A stretch of 37,295 bases of DNA from Lachnospiraceae bacterium (GTDB taxonomy: Bacteria > Bacillota > Clostridia > Lachnospirales > Lachnospiraceae), in the NCBI GenBank assembly GCA_009911035.1, contig QXWO01000055.1, forward strand, positions 1 through 37,295, in the 5' to 3' direction. This document shows positions 1 through 5,755 of this stretch, piece by piece. Under the pieces are notes generated by a model. It saw only the letters and a list, made by a program, of their open reading frames with translations, was not told where the DNA came from and ran no database searches. Position 1 is the stretch's first letter. Every line of letters starts with the position of its first letter. The position numbers and the translations under genes were made by a program.

Positions 1-148
1 TTCCACAGAACAGGAAGAGCGCACTGGATGCCGGATCCATCTTAAGCTGGTCTTCGATGATGGCGCAGAGCCCATCGATTGATTTGCGCATATCTGTATA
101 GCCGCAGACAATGTAGATTTTTTCAAGGCTGGAGATATCACCTAACAT
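1..148 (-). CDS. tnpB: IS66 TnpB (Orf2), 5' part only
   Basis: About 49 residues are visible, starting at ATG 148-146 and running off the left edge. The translation includes IYIVCGYTDMRKSIDGL followed by a LFLFCG motif, which is the hallmark N-terminus of the IS66 accessory protein TnpB (Orf2). The role of this protein in IS66 transposition is not well defined. The start overlaps the tnpA stop by 7 nt (ATGTTAG), which suggests translational coupling. Too short to appear as a complete frame because it is cut by the window edge. Confidence 0.9.
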   Translation of the reverse strand, partial: MLGDISSLEKIYIVCGYTDMRKSIDGLCAIIEDQLKMDPASSALFLFCG

Positions 149-552
149 GAGGTCTCCCGAATCAGGCGGAGTGTCCTTGCGAGCAGGACAGGATCCGCAT
201 CATTGCTGATGCGGATTATCACATCTTTCATGGACACTTCAATCGTATGTGAATTGTCAGGGTTCGTTTGGTGCATCTGCGATGCTATATGCTGTTCCGG
301 AAGGTGATCCGAAACAATGTCAATGGGAACCACGTCCTGCTTTGAACGCGGGATCTCACAATGACCATAATTCGGTGCCGGGATCTGATCCGCTGCTGCT
401 TTCCTGCAGCGGCTGACCCAGTTATAAAAAGTGCTTACTGCGATGTCGTTTTCACGGCACCAGTCAGCATCTGCCATGCCGCTTTGGCGGCATTCATTGA
501 TAAGCCTGATCTGTTCCGCCATCGGAACACGAGTTTTGCGAGTAGCTGCCAT
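142..552 (-). CDS. tnpA: IS66 TnpA (Orf1), helix-turn-helix protein
   Basis: This 136-aa protein is the small first product of IS66-family elements, thought to bind the transposon DNA. Its N-terminal half holds a helix-turn-helix of the transposase_8 type: RLINECRQSGMADADWCREN, then a recognition-like segment with TFYNWVSR. The C-terminal half (VSMKDVIIRISNDADPVLL) is the tail usual in Firmicutes copies. A GGAGG ribosome site lies upstream of the ATG at 552. It overlaps tnpB. It appears intact, so only the missing left portion decides whether the IS is active. Confidence 0.92.
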   Translation of the reverse strand: MAATRKTRVPMAEQIRLINECRQSGMADADWCRENDIAVSTFYNWVSRCRKAAADQIPAPNYGHCEIPRSKQDVVPIDIVSDHLPEQHIASQMHQTNPDNSHTIEVSMKDVIIRISNDADPVLLARTLRLIRETSC

Positions 553-587
553 AACCGATCCTCCGTAATTGTAGTGAAATAGTCTAA

Positions 588-1034
588 CTATCTTCCATTT
601 ACAATCATAGAGGAATTCATGAGATTAGAAAAGCCGCAGGAATATTTGGCGCTTACTTTAATTCCACGTAATCGCGCTGCTTCTAAACGGTGCTGTCCAT
701 CCCACACATAAAGATTTCCATCCTCTCGGAAATTAATCTTCAGCGGATCACACTTTGTAGGATTCCAGTCTCTAGCAATAATTTTTACATGATTCTGCAA
801 TGGCCGCTGATAAGACTCATCAATATGCAATTCGTCCAAGGCTACCACAGCAAATACTTTTCCACCCACGGGAAACGCACCAACAAGCGTATTTAATGCA
901 CTCCTGCGACTTTCTAAGTTATCCTTGCGTCCTCTGTTGATTTTCTCCATCAGTTCAATCATCTGGTCTTTTGTCATTCCACAGCCCTCAGCTTTGTTGT
1001 TTTCTGTGACATTTTGTTTCTGTTTCATAGTCAT
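588..1034 (-). pseudogene. ParB/DGQHR-domain protein, 3' end replaced by IS66
   Basis: The visible protein is about 148 aa. A segment near residues 65-125 (DELHIDESYQRPL, then VWDGQHRLEAARLRGIK) matches the ParB/Srx-like nucleotidase fold, including the DGQHR motif found in phage and mobile-element proteins. Codon 127 (GTA at 656-654) is exactly the first base triplet of the IS66 terminus, so the last 22 residues are IS-encoded and the native C-terminus is lost. The start is ATG 1034 or ATG 1028; an AAGGAG site precedes both, with better spacing to 1028. An upstream in-frame extension to 1112 is low-complexity and not favoured. The molecular role is unknown. Confidence 0.7.
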
Positions 1035-1063
1035 ACTCTCCTTTTCTTTGTATTTTTTTGTAT

Positions 1064-1102
1064 AATAAAAAAGCATCTGGATTTTTATTTTCCAAACGCT
1101 TT
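1064..1102 (-). terminator. Rho-independent terminator downstream of the 226-aa gene
   Basis: On the minus strand a 12-bp imperfect stem (AAAGCGTTTGGA with TCCAGATGCTTT, loop AAATAAAA) is followed by a run of six T residues at 1069-1064. It lies between the stop of the gene at 1151-1831 and the start of the ParB-like gene, so these two are probably separate transcripts. Confidence 0.75.
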
Positions 1103-1150
1103 TAACAAACACACATTATATTTTTATTTTCTCAGAATAGAATTTCTATT

Positions 1151-1831
1151 TTACTTTATGTCATTATGCTGTAATGCGACTTGTAACACATTAGTTGGAT
1201 TTTTATCTTCCAATATATTCCATACTTCTTTTAACTCTTTTACAAATGCTTTAACTTCTTCTAGTTTATCTGCCCCAATCATTTCAGTTACCATATATAA
1301 CAGTTCATCAATAGTAACTTTTGTGTGATCGACAATAGATTTTGCCATAGTATAACAGAAAACATTCTCGGTATTTGCAATAATTCCTGATGAAGAAAAA
1401 CAATATTTATAACATTTTACATCCACACGAACAATAGCAAAATTTTCAGGATATATAAAGAACATTTTTTCTTCATGTTCCCCCATAGATGTATTTCCAA
1501 TTAAAGCATCTAATGCAACCCTAATCAATTTTTGAAAACCTTGCTTTACGTCATCTTTACCATTGAAAAACATATCAATTGCATCCTTAATCGCATCATC
1601 ACATCCAACTTTAATATCTACATGTTGACCATTACGATATGCAATTGCACGCTTACCAACAATCTCACATTCAGCAGTTCCTCCGCTAGTAAACATGCTT
1701 TTCAATTCCGCTTCAAACTGATCACACTTTGCTTGTGTCATCTTTTGAAGGAGAGCAAACTGTTCCTTTAAAATGCGTTCTTGATCACTCTTTCCAGTAA
1801 TTGCGTCTATTTTACTCGTAATCTTTGCCAT
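1151..1831 (-). CDS. Hypothetical protein (226 aa)
   Basis: I do not recognise this family. The protein is soluble, with no signal peptide or membrane segment, and is rich in charged helices near both ends (KSDQERILKEQFALLQKM at residues 14-31, and an acidic C-terminal region with DKLEEVKAFVKELKEVW). The middle (residues 55-150) looks mixed alpha/beta. A GAGGAG ribosome site 8 nt before ATG 1831 supports the start, and a TATAAT box lies upstream near 1880. It is probably transcribed alone because a terminator follows it. Base composition is AT-rich like its neighbours to the right. No function is proposed. Confidence 0.65.
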   Translation of the reverse strand: MAKITSKIDAITGKSDQERILKEQFALLQKMTQAKCDQFEAELKSMFTSGGTAECEIVGKRAIAYRNGQHVDIKVGCDDAIKDAIDMFFNGKDDVKQGFQKLIRVALDALIGNTSMGEHEEKMFFIYPENFAIVRVDVKCYKYCFSSSGIIANTENVFCYTMAKSIVDHTKVTIDELLYMVTEMIGADKLEEVKAFVKELKEVWNILEDKNPTNVLQVALQHNDIK

Positions 1832-1953
1832 AACTTTTTCTCCTCATTCTCAAACAACATAAACCATTTGTCTATATTATATAAATATGAATGATAAATG
1901 CTTATTATGTATAAAATTTCACCATAAACATTTAAGGAGATAAATATCTAATT

Positions 1954-2650
1954 TCATAGCCGTATATTTAATCTATTTCTATATATTGTTTCTAATTCTT
2001 TTCTATAATGTTTCGGCAATTTCCACCACATAACAATCCAATCATATACCAAAAATAAAGATATTATTGATACAATTATAACATAGCAATAAAATAAACT
2101 ATTTTTTCCAATGATTGAATACCACAATATACATAATGGTATTTCTACAACACAATATAAAATAGTAGCAAAGGCCATTTTTAGCATATTAACATTCAAA
2201 TATCCTTTTGTAAAAACATTGTCCTTTGATTGTATTTTTGCCATAAAATCCTTTTCCCAAATAAATATATTCTTATTTAAAAAATAATTTAATGACTTTT
2301 CCAACACTATTACTTTTTCACTATATATAATTAAATAATATGAATTCCCCATCATAATAATAAATATATATATATGTAACTGCCAAGAAAATAATCAATC
2401 CACAAATAATCATTTTTTGATTATGTAATAGAGTTATATTATCAAATAATGTATCCTTATTATTTACCTGAATAATATAATAAATCGCACCAATAATTAC
2501 TGCAAATATAGCAAAATGAATACTATACAAATTATCTTGTCTATTAAATAACTCAGTATAATATTCCCATTCATGCCTTGCTAAATCATATTCACTTTTT
2601 AGAAATTCAATAATCTTATCCTTATCTTCACCACTTCTGTTATTACTCAA
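1954..2650 (-). pseudogene. Four-TM membrane protein gene, probably split by a frameshift
   Basis: Two overlapping frames (2650-2321, and 2355-1954) together look like one protein of about 230 aa. The first begins with TTG 2650 behind AAGGAAGG, has a charged N-terminus (KIIEFLKSEYDLARHEWEYY) and two hydrophobic segments, then stops at 2321. The second continues with a cytosolic-looking stretch and two more hydrophobic segments (FATILYCVVEIPLCILWY and a VIIVSIISLFLVYDWIV helix), ending in a basic tail. The second frame has no convincing ribosome site. The change of frame falls at an AT-dinucleotide tract and a G4 run (2347-2375), both slippage-prone. Alternatively these are two overlapping genes. 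The layout recalls small membrane effectors near toxin-antitoxin loci, but no family is assigned. Confidence 0.5.
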
Positions 2651-2687
2651 TAATTTATCCTTCCTTGAAACTTAGATTTTAATTCTA

Positions 2688-2966
2688 TCAGCAGTAATAA
2701 CTAATTTCTCTAAACTGTGTATACCACTTGTTGATAATGATACTGCTATTCGCCTCAATGTATCTTATCATATTATTTAATGTTCTCTGCGGAATTTGAG
2801 AATTGTTATTACAAAGCAAAGCTTTGCCTGAACTTGTTATCCAAATTTTTGTTGCGTTTGCTGTCGCCCTTCCTTCTGCAATATGTACATGTACTGGCTC
2901 AAGTGGATCATTTTCGTTTGACCAAAAGTAAATTATATATGATCCAATTCTAAAAATTTTAGGCAT
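2688..2966 (-). CDS. DUF4160 domain protein
   Basis: This 92-aa protein matches the DUF4160 pattern: an N-terminal MPKIFRIGSYIIYFWSNEND, then EPVHVHIAEG with the paired histidines, and a C-terminal helix ending IINKWYTQF. DUF4160 proteins are small and usually sit beside DUF2442 or similar partners in toxin-antitoxin-like pairs; their biochemical activity is not established. Here the start overlaps the end of the gene at 2959-3222 by 8 nt, so the two are likely cotranslated. A second, broken DUF4160 copy lies at 4073-4321. Confidence 0.85.
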   Translation of the reverse strand: MPKIFRIGSYIIYFWSNENDPLEPVHVHIAEGRATANATKIWITSSGKALLCNNNSQIPQRTLNNMIRYIEANSSIIINKWYTQFREISYYC

Positions 2967-3222
2967 TTAAAATACCTCCTTCTTTAGAAAACTCAATCAT
3001 CAAATGAGCATTATTGCGGACAAATTCTTTAAAATAATCCATCTCAGTATCAGAGTATCCATTCACATTTTCCCAAGAATGTTCTGGCAAATAGCATGTT
3101 GCATTATGGAATCCATCCTTTAAATCAGGTGTTTCTATATATACCTTTACTCTTCCATCTGGTAACATTTCCGAATGAGTAATTTCTGTATCATCATTTA
3201 GTGTTACATATGGATACATCAT
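2959..3222 (-). CDS. Small acidic protein paired with DUF4160
   Basis: An 87-aa acidic protein beginning MMYPYVTLNDDTEITHSE, with a conserved-looking DGRVKVYIETPD and CYLPEHSWENV core. I favour the ATG at 3222, which has GAGAGGA 8 nt upstream, rather than the longer frame from 3243. I recall proteins of this type next to DUF4160 genes, and the 8-nt overlap with the DUF4160 gene supports a two-gene unit. An antitoxin or partner role is an inference from position only; no DNA-binding motif is evident. Confidence 0.65.
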   Translation of the reverse strand: MMYPYVTLNDDTEITHSEMLPDGRVKVYIETPDLKDGFHNATCYLPEHSWENVNGYSDTEMDYFKEFVRNNAHLMIEFSKEGGILNA

Positions 3223-3250
3223 ATTGTCGTCCTCTCTTTCCATAAATCTA

Positions 3251-3454
3251 TTATTTCAAATGCAAAATGCTATCTGAACTCATTTGTTCCAACATTCCTA
3301 TTCTTTCTGTCTTTATATAATCAGCAGCAAAATCCAAAATATCTTGACCTTCAACTACTAACTCTTTATCAGAATTTTTATCGCAAATATGAATTTCTCC
3401 ACTCATATCACTATTATGATGAATTCTACAACTTTTTCCTTCAAATGTATGCAT
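3251..3454 (-). CDS. Small hypothetical protein (67 aa)
   Basis: A short protein beginning MHTFEGKSCRIHHNSDMSGE with a predicted helical C-terminal half (DILDFAADYIKTERIGML). It lies 10 nt downstream of the HicB-like gene and 28 nt upstream of the next gene, in the same direction, and has a GAGGTAG-type ribosome site. No family is recognised. Tight spacing in a run of co-oriented small genes is the main support that it is real. Confidence 0.55.
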   Translation of the reverse strand: MHTFEGKSCRIHHNSDMSGEIHICDKNSDKELVVEGQDILDFAADYIKTERIGMLEQMSSDSILHLK

Positions 3455-3464
3455 AATCTACCTC

Positions 3465-3800
3465 CTACACTCTAACCATATTTCCAATAGCTTCTTCAAC
3501 AGCAGCATTTAAACTCTTTCCATGTTCAATCGCATATACAGCAATATTCCGATGAAGCTCTGGACTAATTCTAACATTAAACGTCCCTTTGTAAGGCTGC
3601 TCAGGTTCCACATTCCGCTCTTTGCAATCATCTAAATATTCATCAATCACATTCTGGAAATCCTTTTCTAATTTCTGCACAGAATCCCCTTCATAAGATA
3701 ACAAAGACTTTATTCCAACTACCTTTCCAAAAAGGCAACCATCCTCTTTTGAATACTCCACTGTACCGTTATAATTCTTATATGATAACAAATCACTCAT
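3465..3800 (-). CDS. hicB: HicB-family antitoxin (orphan)
   Basis: This 111-aa protein has the two-part HicB architecture. Residues 1-55 form the degraded RNase-H-like domain (YNGTVEYSKEDGCLFGKVVG, with SYEGDSVQKLEKDF), and residues 70-111 form a ribbon-helix-helix/Arc-like DNA-binding domain (GTFNVRISPELHRNIAVYAI, then SLNAAVEEAI). HicB normally neutralises the HicA mRNA interferase and represses its own operon. No hicA-like gene is next to it; the upstream neighbour, overlapping by 8 nt, is DUF2442 instead. It may be an orphan regulator or antitoxin of this small-gene array. Confidence 0.85.
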   Translation of the reverse strand: MSDLLSYKNYNGTVEYSKEDGCLFGKVVGIKSLLSYEGDSVQKLEKDFQNVIDEYLDDCKERNVEPEQPYKGTFNVRISPELHRNIAVYAIEHGKSLNAAVEEAIGNMVRV

Positions 3801-4056
3801 GTAATTCCTCTTTTACCTTTCCATATTCATATATAGTATCACTTGGAAGATCAATAAACTCGTTCCAGAAAATACAAGTCCGGCTTTCATCAAGTTGCAC
3901 TTGTTCAAAAAGTCCATGAATAATTTTTAAATCTTCATATTCTTTTATATTTTCTATATCTTCTCCAACGTCATATAAACAATCCCGCCCATCATCAAAA
4001 ATAACATGCAACATATATTTTTCTAATGGTTTTACACTTTTAATTCTCGGAATCAT
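3793..4056 (-). CDS. DUF2442 domain protein
   Basis: An 87-aa protein starting MIPRIKSVKPLEKYMLHVIF, followed by DDGRDCLYDVGEDI and ending with FWNEFIDLPSDTIYEYG. This is the DUF2442 pattern (IxxVxPLxDYxLxVxFxDG ... WPxGxDLxPDxLY). The ATG at 4056 has GGGAGGG 6 nt upstream and is preferred over the frame start at 4071. DUF2442 genes typically lie directly after DUF4160 genes, which is the arrangement here with the broken copy 17 nt upstream. The pair is regarded as toxin-antitoxin-like, but the activity is unproven. Confidence 0.85.
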   Translation of the reverse strand: MIPRIKSVKPLEKYMLHVIFDDGRDCLYDVGEDIENIKEYEDLKIIHGLFEQVQLDESRTCIFWNEFIDLPSDTIYEYGKVKEELHE

Positions 4057-4072
4057 ATTAAACCCTCCCATC

Positions 4073-4321
4073 TTATAAAGGCGGCAATTTCCTTAAATTT
4101 TGGCTATCCCACATTTCAAGTAATTCCTTTTGATTGCTACTCATCCACTCTTTTACCAACTCTTGTGCTTTTTAGGTAGATCGCCTTCTGCCATTTCCAT
4201 AGTTCAAATCAAAAATCCCTATTTGCTCACCGTACAAAGCATGTATATGACTTGGTTCATGCTCTTTAGGTTTGAAAAACATTTTAATGACTATTCCATA
4301 AAATCTACTTATTTCTGGCAT
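4073..4321 (-). pseudogene. DUF4160 gene broken by two frameshifts
   Basis: ATG 4321 with GGAG upstream opens a frame reading MPEISRFYGIVIKMFF, then HEPSHIHALYGE, which is a DUF4160 N-terminus. The reading then shifts twice. After IGIFDL the sense continues in another frame as MEMAEGDLPK, and after an A-run (CCTAAAAAG) it shifts again to AQELVKEWMSSNQKELLEMW and a final LPPL at 4075. Each shift is fixed by a one- or two-base indel, the second in a homopolymer. The complete ancestral protein would be about 83 aa. It precedes the intact DUF2442 gene, so one half of that pair is lost unless these are sequencing errors. Confidence 0.8.
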
Positions 4322-4413
4322 TTTATATTTCTCCTTCTTTTATCTCTATTATATTATACTATTCACAGAAATAATATGCAACTATTTCTAGTTGCTATTT
4401 GTATATACTATAA

Positions 4414-4442
4414 AAGGCATTAATTTCAATAACTAATGCCTT
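4414..4442 (-). terminator. Terminator hairpin after the 133-aa gene
   Basis: A perfect 9-bp stem (AAGGCATTA with TAATGCCTT) with an 11-nt loop; on the minus strand it is followed by TTTATAG. It sits 6 nt past the stop of the gene at 4448-4849. A very similar hairpin occurs at 5487-5518. Confidence 0.7.
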
Positions 4443-4447
4443 GTTTG

Positions 4448-4849
4448 TTACCAAACTTCATTTCCAACAGGAGTACCCCAGTCATATTCCTCTGCAATAT
4501 CTTTCATATCATAGTCTTTAAATATATCTTCCAAATACAAGTTCTTTTTCTCTTCGCCATCTATTACCTCTTCTGTATAAGAAGTAATCATACCTTTCTT
4601 GTTTACTGTAATTGAATATTTGTGTAATACTTTTTCCGTATCTGTATAGTAAAATGAGCCAGTTCTTAATTCCGAATCACCAACACGTTCAACAACTTGT
4701 TTGTTAAAAAACTCCTGTACTGCCACTTCATTATCAAACCAAAATGTTTCGTCAATATCCTTTAAATAAATACTAATAACTTTATCATTTTCTCCATGTA
4801 AAAATCCTTCTACATACTTTTGTATACGTTTATCTATCTGAATTCCCAT
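4448..4849 (-). CDS. Hypothetical protein (133 aa)
   Basis: I do not recognise the family. The protein is soluble and acidic, starts MGIQIDKRIQKYVEGFLHGE, and has an aromatic-rich middle (YLKDIDETFWFDNEVAVQEF and GSFYYTDTEKVLHKYSITV) that suggests a small alpha/beta domain. It ends with a YDWGTPVGNEVW tail. No clear ribosome site of AGGAGG type is seen before ATG 4849. A terminator hairpin follows closely, so it is probably monocistronic. Small acidic proteins of this size in such arrays are often immunity or antitoxin proteins, but that is only an analogy. Confidence 0.55.
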   Translation of the reverse strand: MGIQIDKRIQKYVEGFLHGENDKVISIYLKDIDETFWFDNEVAVQEFFNKQVVERVGDSELRTGSFYYTDTEKVLHKYSITVNKKGMITSYTEEVIDGEEKKNLYLEDIFKDYDMKDIAEEYDWGTPVGNEVW

Positions 4850-5130
4850 TTATAAACATTCGATAAATCAATCATTCTATTTGTTTCTTTTGTTTTAAAT
4901 AAACTGGACACTGTTCTTCGTCCAAACCTTCTCTTGCATAGATGTGAGTATCAACAACAACAACAAGCGACACAAGCGGTAGTGTTCTTAATTTTGTGTC
5001 TATCCTTCTCTGTCTTATTCCGGAGGCCGGGTGTGGGCAGAGCCCACAAAGCCTTGTAAATACTGAAAATTCTGGCAATATCCTATGTTGGAAATCATAG
5101 GTAAACAGAATCTCAAAGACACAAAACTAA
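4850..5130. other. Gene-poor spacer with a CAA microsatellite
   Basis: No convincing gene is seen. A 68-codon minus-strand frame (5078-4872) has a low-complexity valine run caused by a (CAA)n tract near 4955-4966 and lacks a ribosome site, so I do not annotate it. The short GC-rich patch near 5021-5045 differs from the AT-rich surroundings and may be a remnant of older mobile DNA. Confidence 0.5.
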
Positions 5131-5445
5131 TTACACCCTCACACAAGCATTTGTATATATGTCTACATCAACACCCATTTCTAACTCATGTTCACTTGCA
5201 AAATCCAACATAGCCTCATAATAAATAGTATTGCTATCAGGTAGACTTCCACACTCTTCTACATATCTTTTAGCAATTTCTCCAACTTCAATATTGTTTT
5301 CTGAATCAAATAAATCCTCAATGTCCCATCTTCCACAACTAAAAATGTCCGAAAGAACATTTACCATTGCATTATATCTTTGTTTCATTTCCTTTTCTTC
5401 GTTTCTTCCGTTTAATCCATACATAATATTAACCATCCTTCCCAC
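5131..5445 (-). CDS. Hypothetical protein (104 aa)
   Basis: A 104-aa acidic protein with a predicted helical first half (KEMKQRYNAMVNVLSDIFSC) and a helical second half (YYEAMLDFASEHELEMGVDV). The start is taken as GTG 5445, which has GGAG 9 nt upstream; internal ATGs at 5436 and 5424 are possible alternatives with weaker spacing. It lies downstream of the fic fragment but is separated from it by a terminator hairpin, so it is probably transcribed independently or from readthrough. No family is recognised. Confidence 0.55.
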   Translation of the reverse strand: MGRMVNIMYGLNGRNEEKEMKQRYNAMVNVLSDIFSCGRWDIEDLFDSENNIEVGEIAKRYVEECGSLPDSNTIYYEAMLDFASEHELEMGVDVDIYTNACVRV

Positions 5446-5486
5446 TCTCTATTTCTCCATTTATTCGGCGTTTACAGCCACTATAA

Positions 5487-5518
5487 AAGGCACTAACGAA
5501 TATTTCCGCTAATGCCTT
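5487..5518 (-). terminator. Terminator hairpin after the fic fragment
   Basis: A 9-bp stem with one mismatch (AAGGCACTA with TAATGCCTT). On the minus strand it ends GCCTTTTATAG. It lies between the stop of the fic fragment (5536) and the gene at 5131-5445. It shares the block ACTATAAAAGGCA-TAA with the hairpin at 4414-4442. Confidence 0.65.
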
Positions 5519-5535
5519 CTAACTGGTTATAACTT

Positions 5536-5752
5536 TTATTCTTCTGCAAAGTATTCCAGTAATTCACTATACATATCCTGTGCAGATAAACAAGTATCTA
5601 TCAAATATCCTCTCTCATTCTCAAACTCTTTTAATCCTCTGTAATAATAAAGTTTATACCTTTCATCAACAATAAATGGAATTATGTTATATTTCAAACA
5701 TTCTTTGAATATTATCAAACGTCCTACCCTTCCATTGCCATCAGGTAATACC
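5536..5752 (-). pseudogene. fic: Fic-domain protein, C-terminal fragment
   Basis: About 72 residues of a Fic/DOC AMP-transferase-type protein remain. The frame opens inside the Fic active-site loop and reads LPDGNGRVGRLIIFKECLK, then IVDERYKLYYYRGLKEF and an acidic C-terminus. The canonical loop is HPFxDGNGRxxR; the catalytic histidine and everything before it are missing because the sequence switches to the recombinase element at about 5745-5752. A TTG at 5769 could permit translation, but the product would lack catalysis. The 5' half is expected at the far end of the integrated element, beyond the right edge of the window. Confidence 0.88.
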
Positions 5753-5755
5753 ACA
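5741..5755. other. Probable attachment-site junction of the recombinase element
   Basis: Here fic coding sequence (from CCTGATGGC leftward) changes to the 3' end of the recombinase gene (rightward). The stop codon of the recombinase (TGA at 5743-5741) lies in fic-like sequence, so the crossover is probably within 5743-5755. Large serine recombinases cut at a 2-bp core, so the exact core cannot be placed without the partner junction. Confidence 0.6.

Larger units (their letters stand above)
1..656 (-). mobile_element. IS66-family insertion sequence, right-hand end (partial)
   Basis: This is the tnpA-proximal end of an IS66-family element that continues past the left window edge. It carries tnpA and the start of tnpB in the usual order. 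The minus strand begins at 656 with GTAAGCGCC, matching the GTAA-starting terminal repeats typical of IS66 elements, and leaves a leader of about 100 bp before tnpA. The element ends inside the ParB-like gene at 588-1034. IS66 elements usually make 8-bp target duplications; the candidate 8 bp here is tttaattc (657-664), but the other end is outside the window, so this cannot be verified. The terminus assignment rests on remembered family features. Confidence 0.85.

Noticed and set aside
1014-1328. Plus-strand 104-codon frame rich in Phe and Ser
   Set aside because: It is the antisense of AT-rich minus-strand genes and includes their terminator.
4872-5078. 68-codon minus-strand frame with a valine run
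   Set aside because: The valine run is produced by a CAA microsatellite, there is no ribosome site, and no domain pattern is seen.
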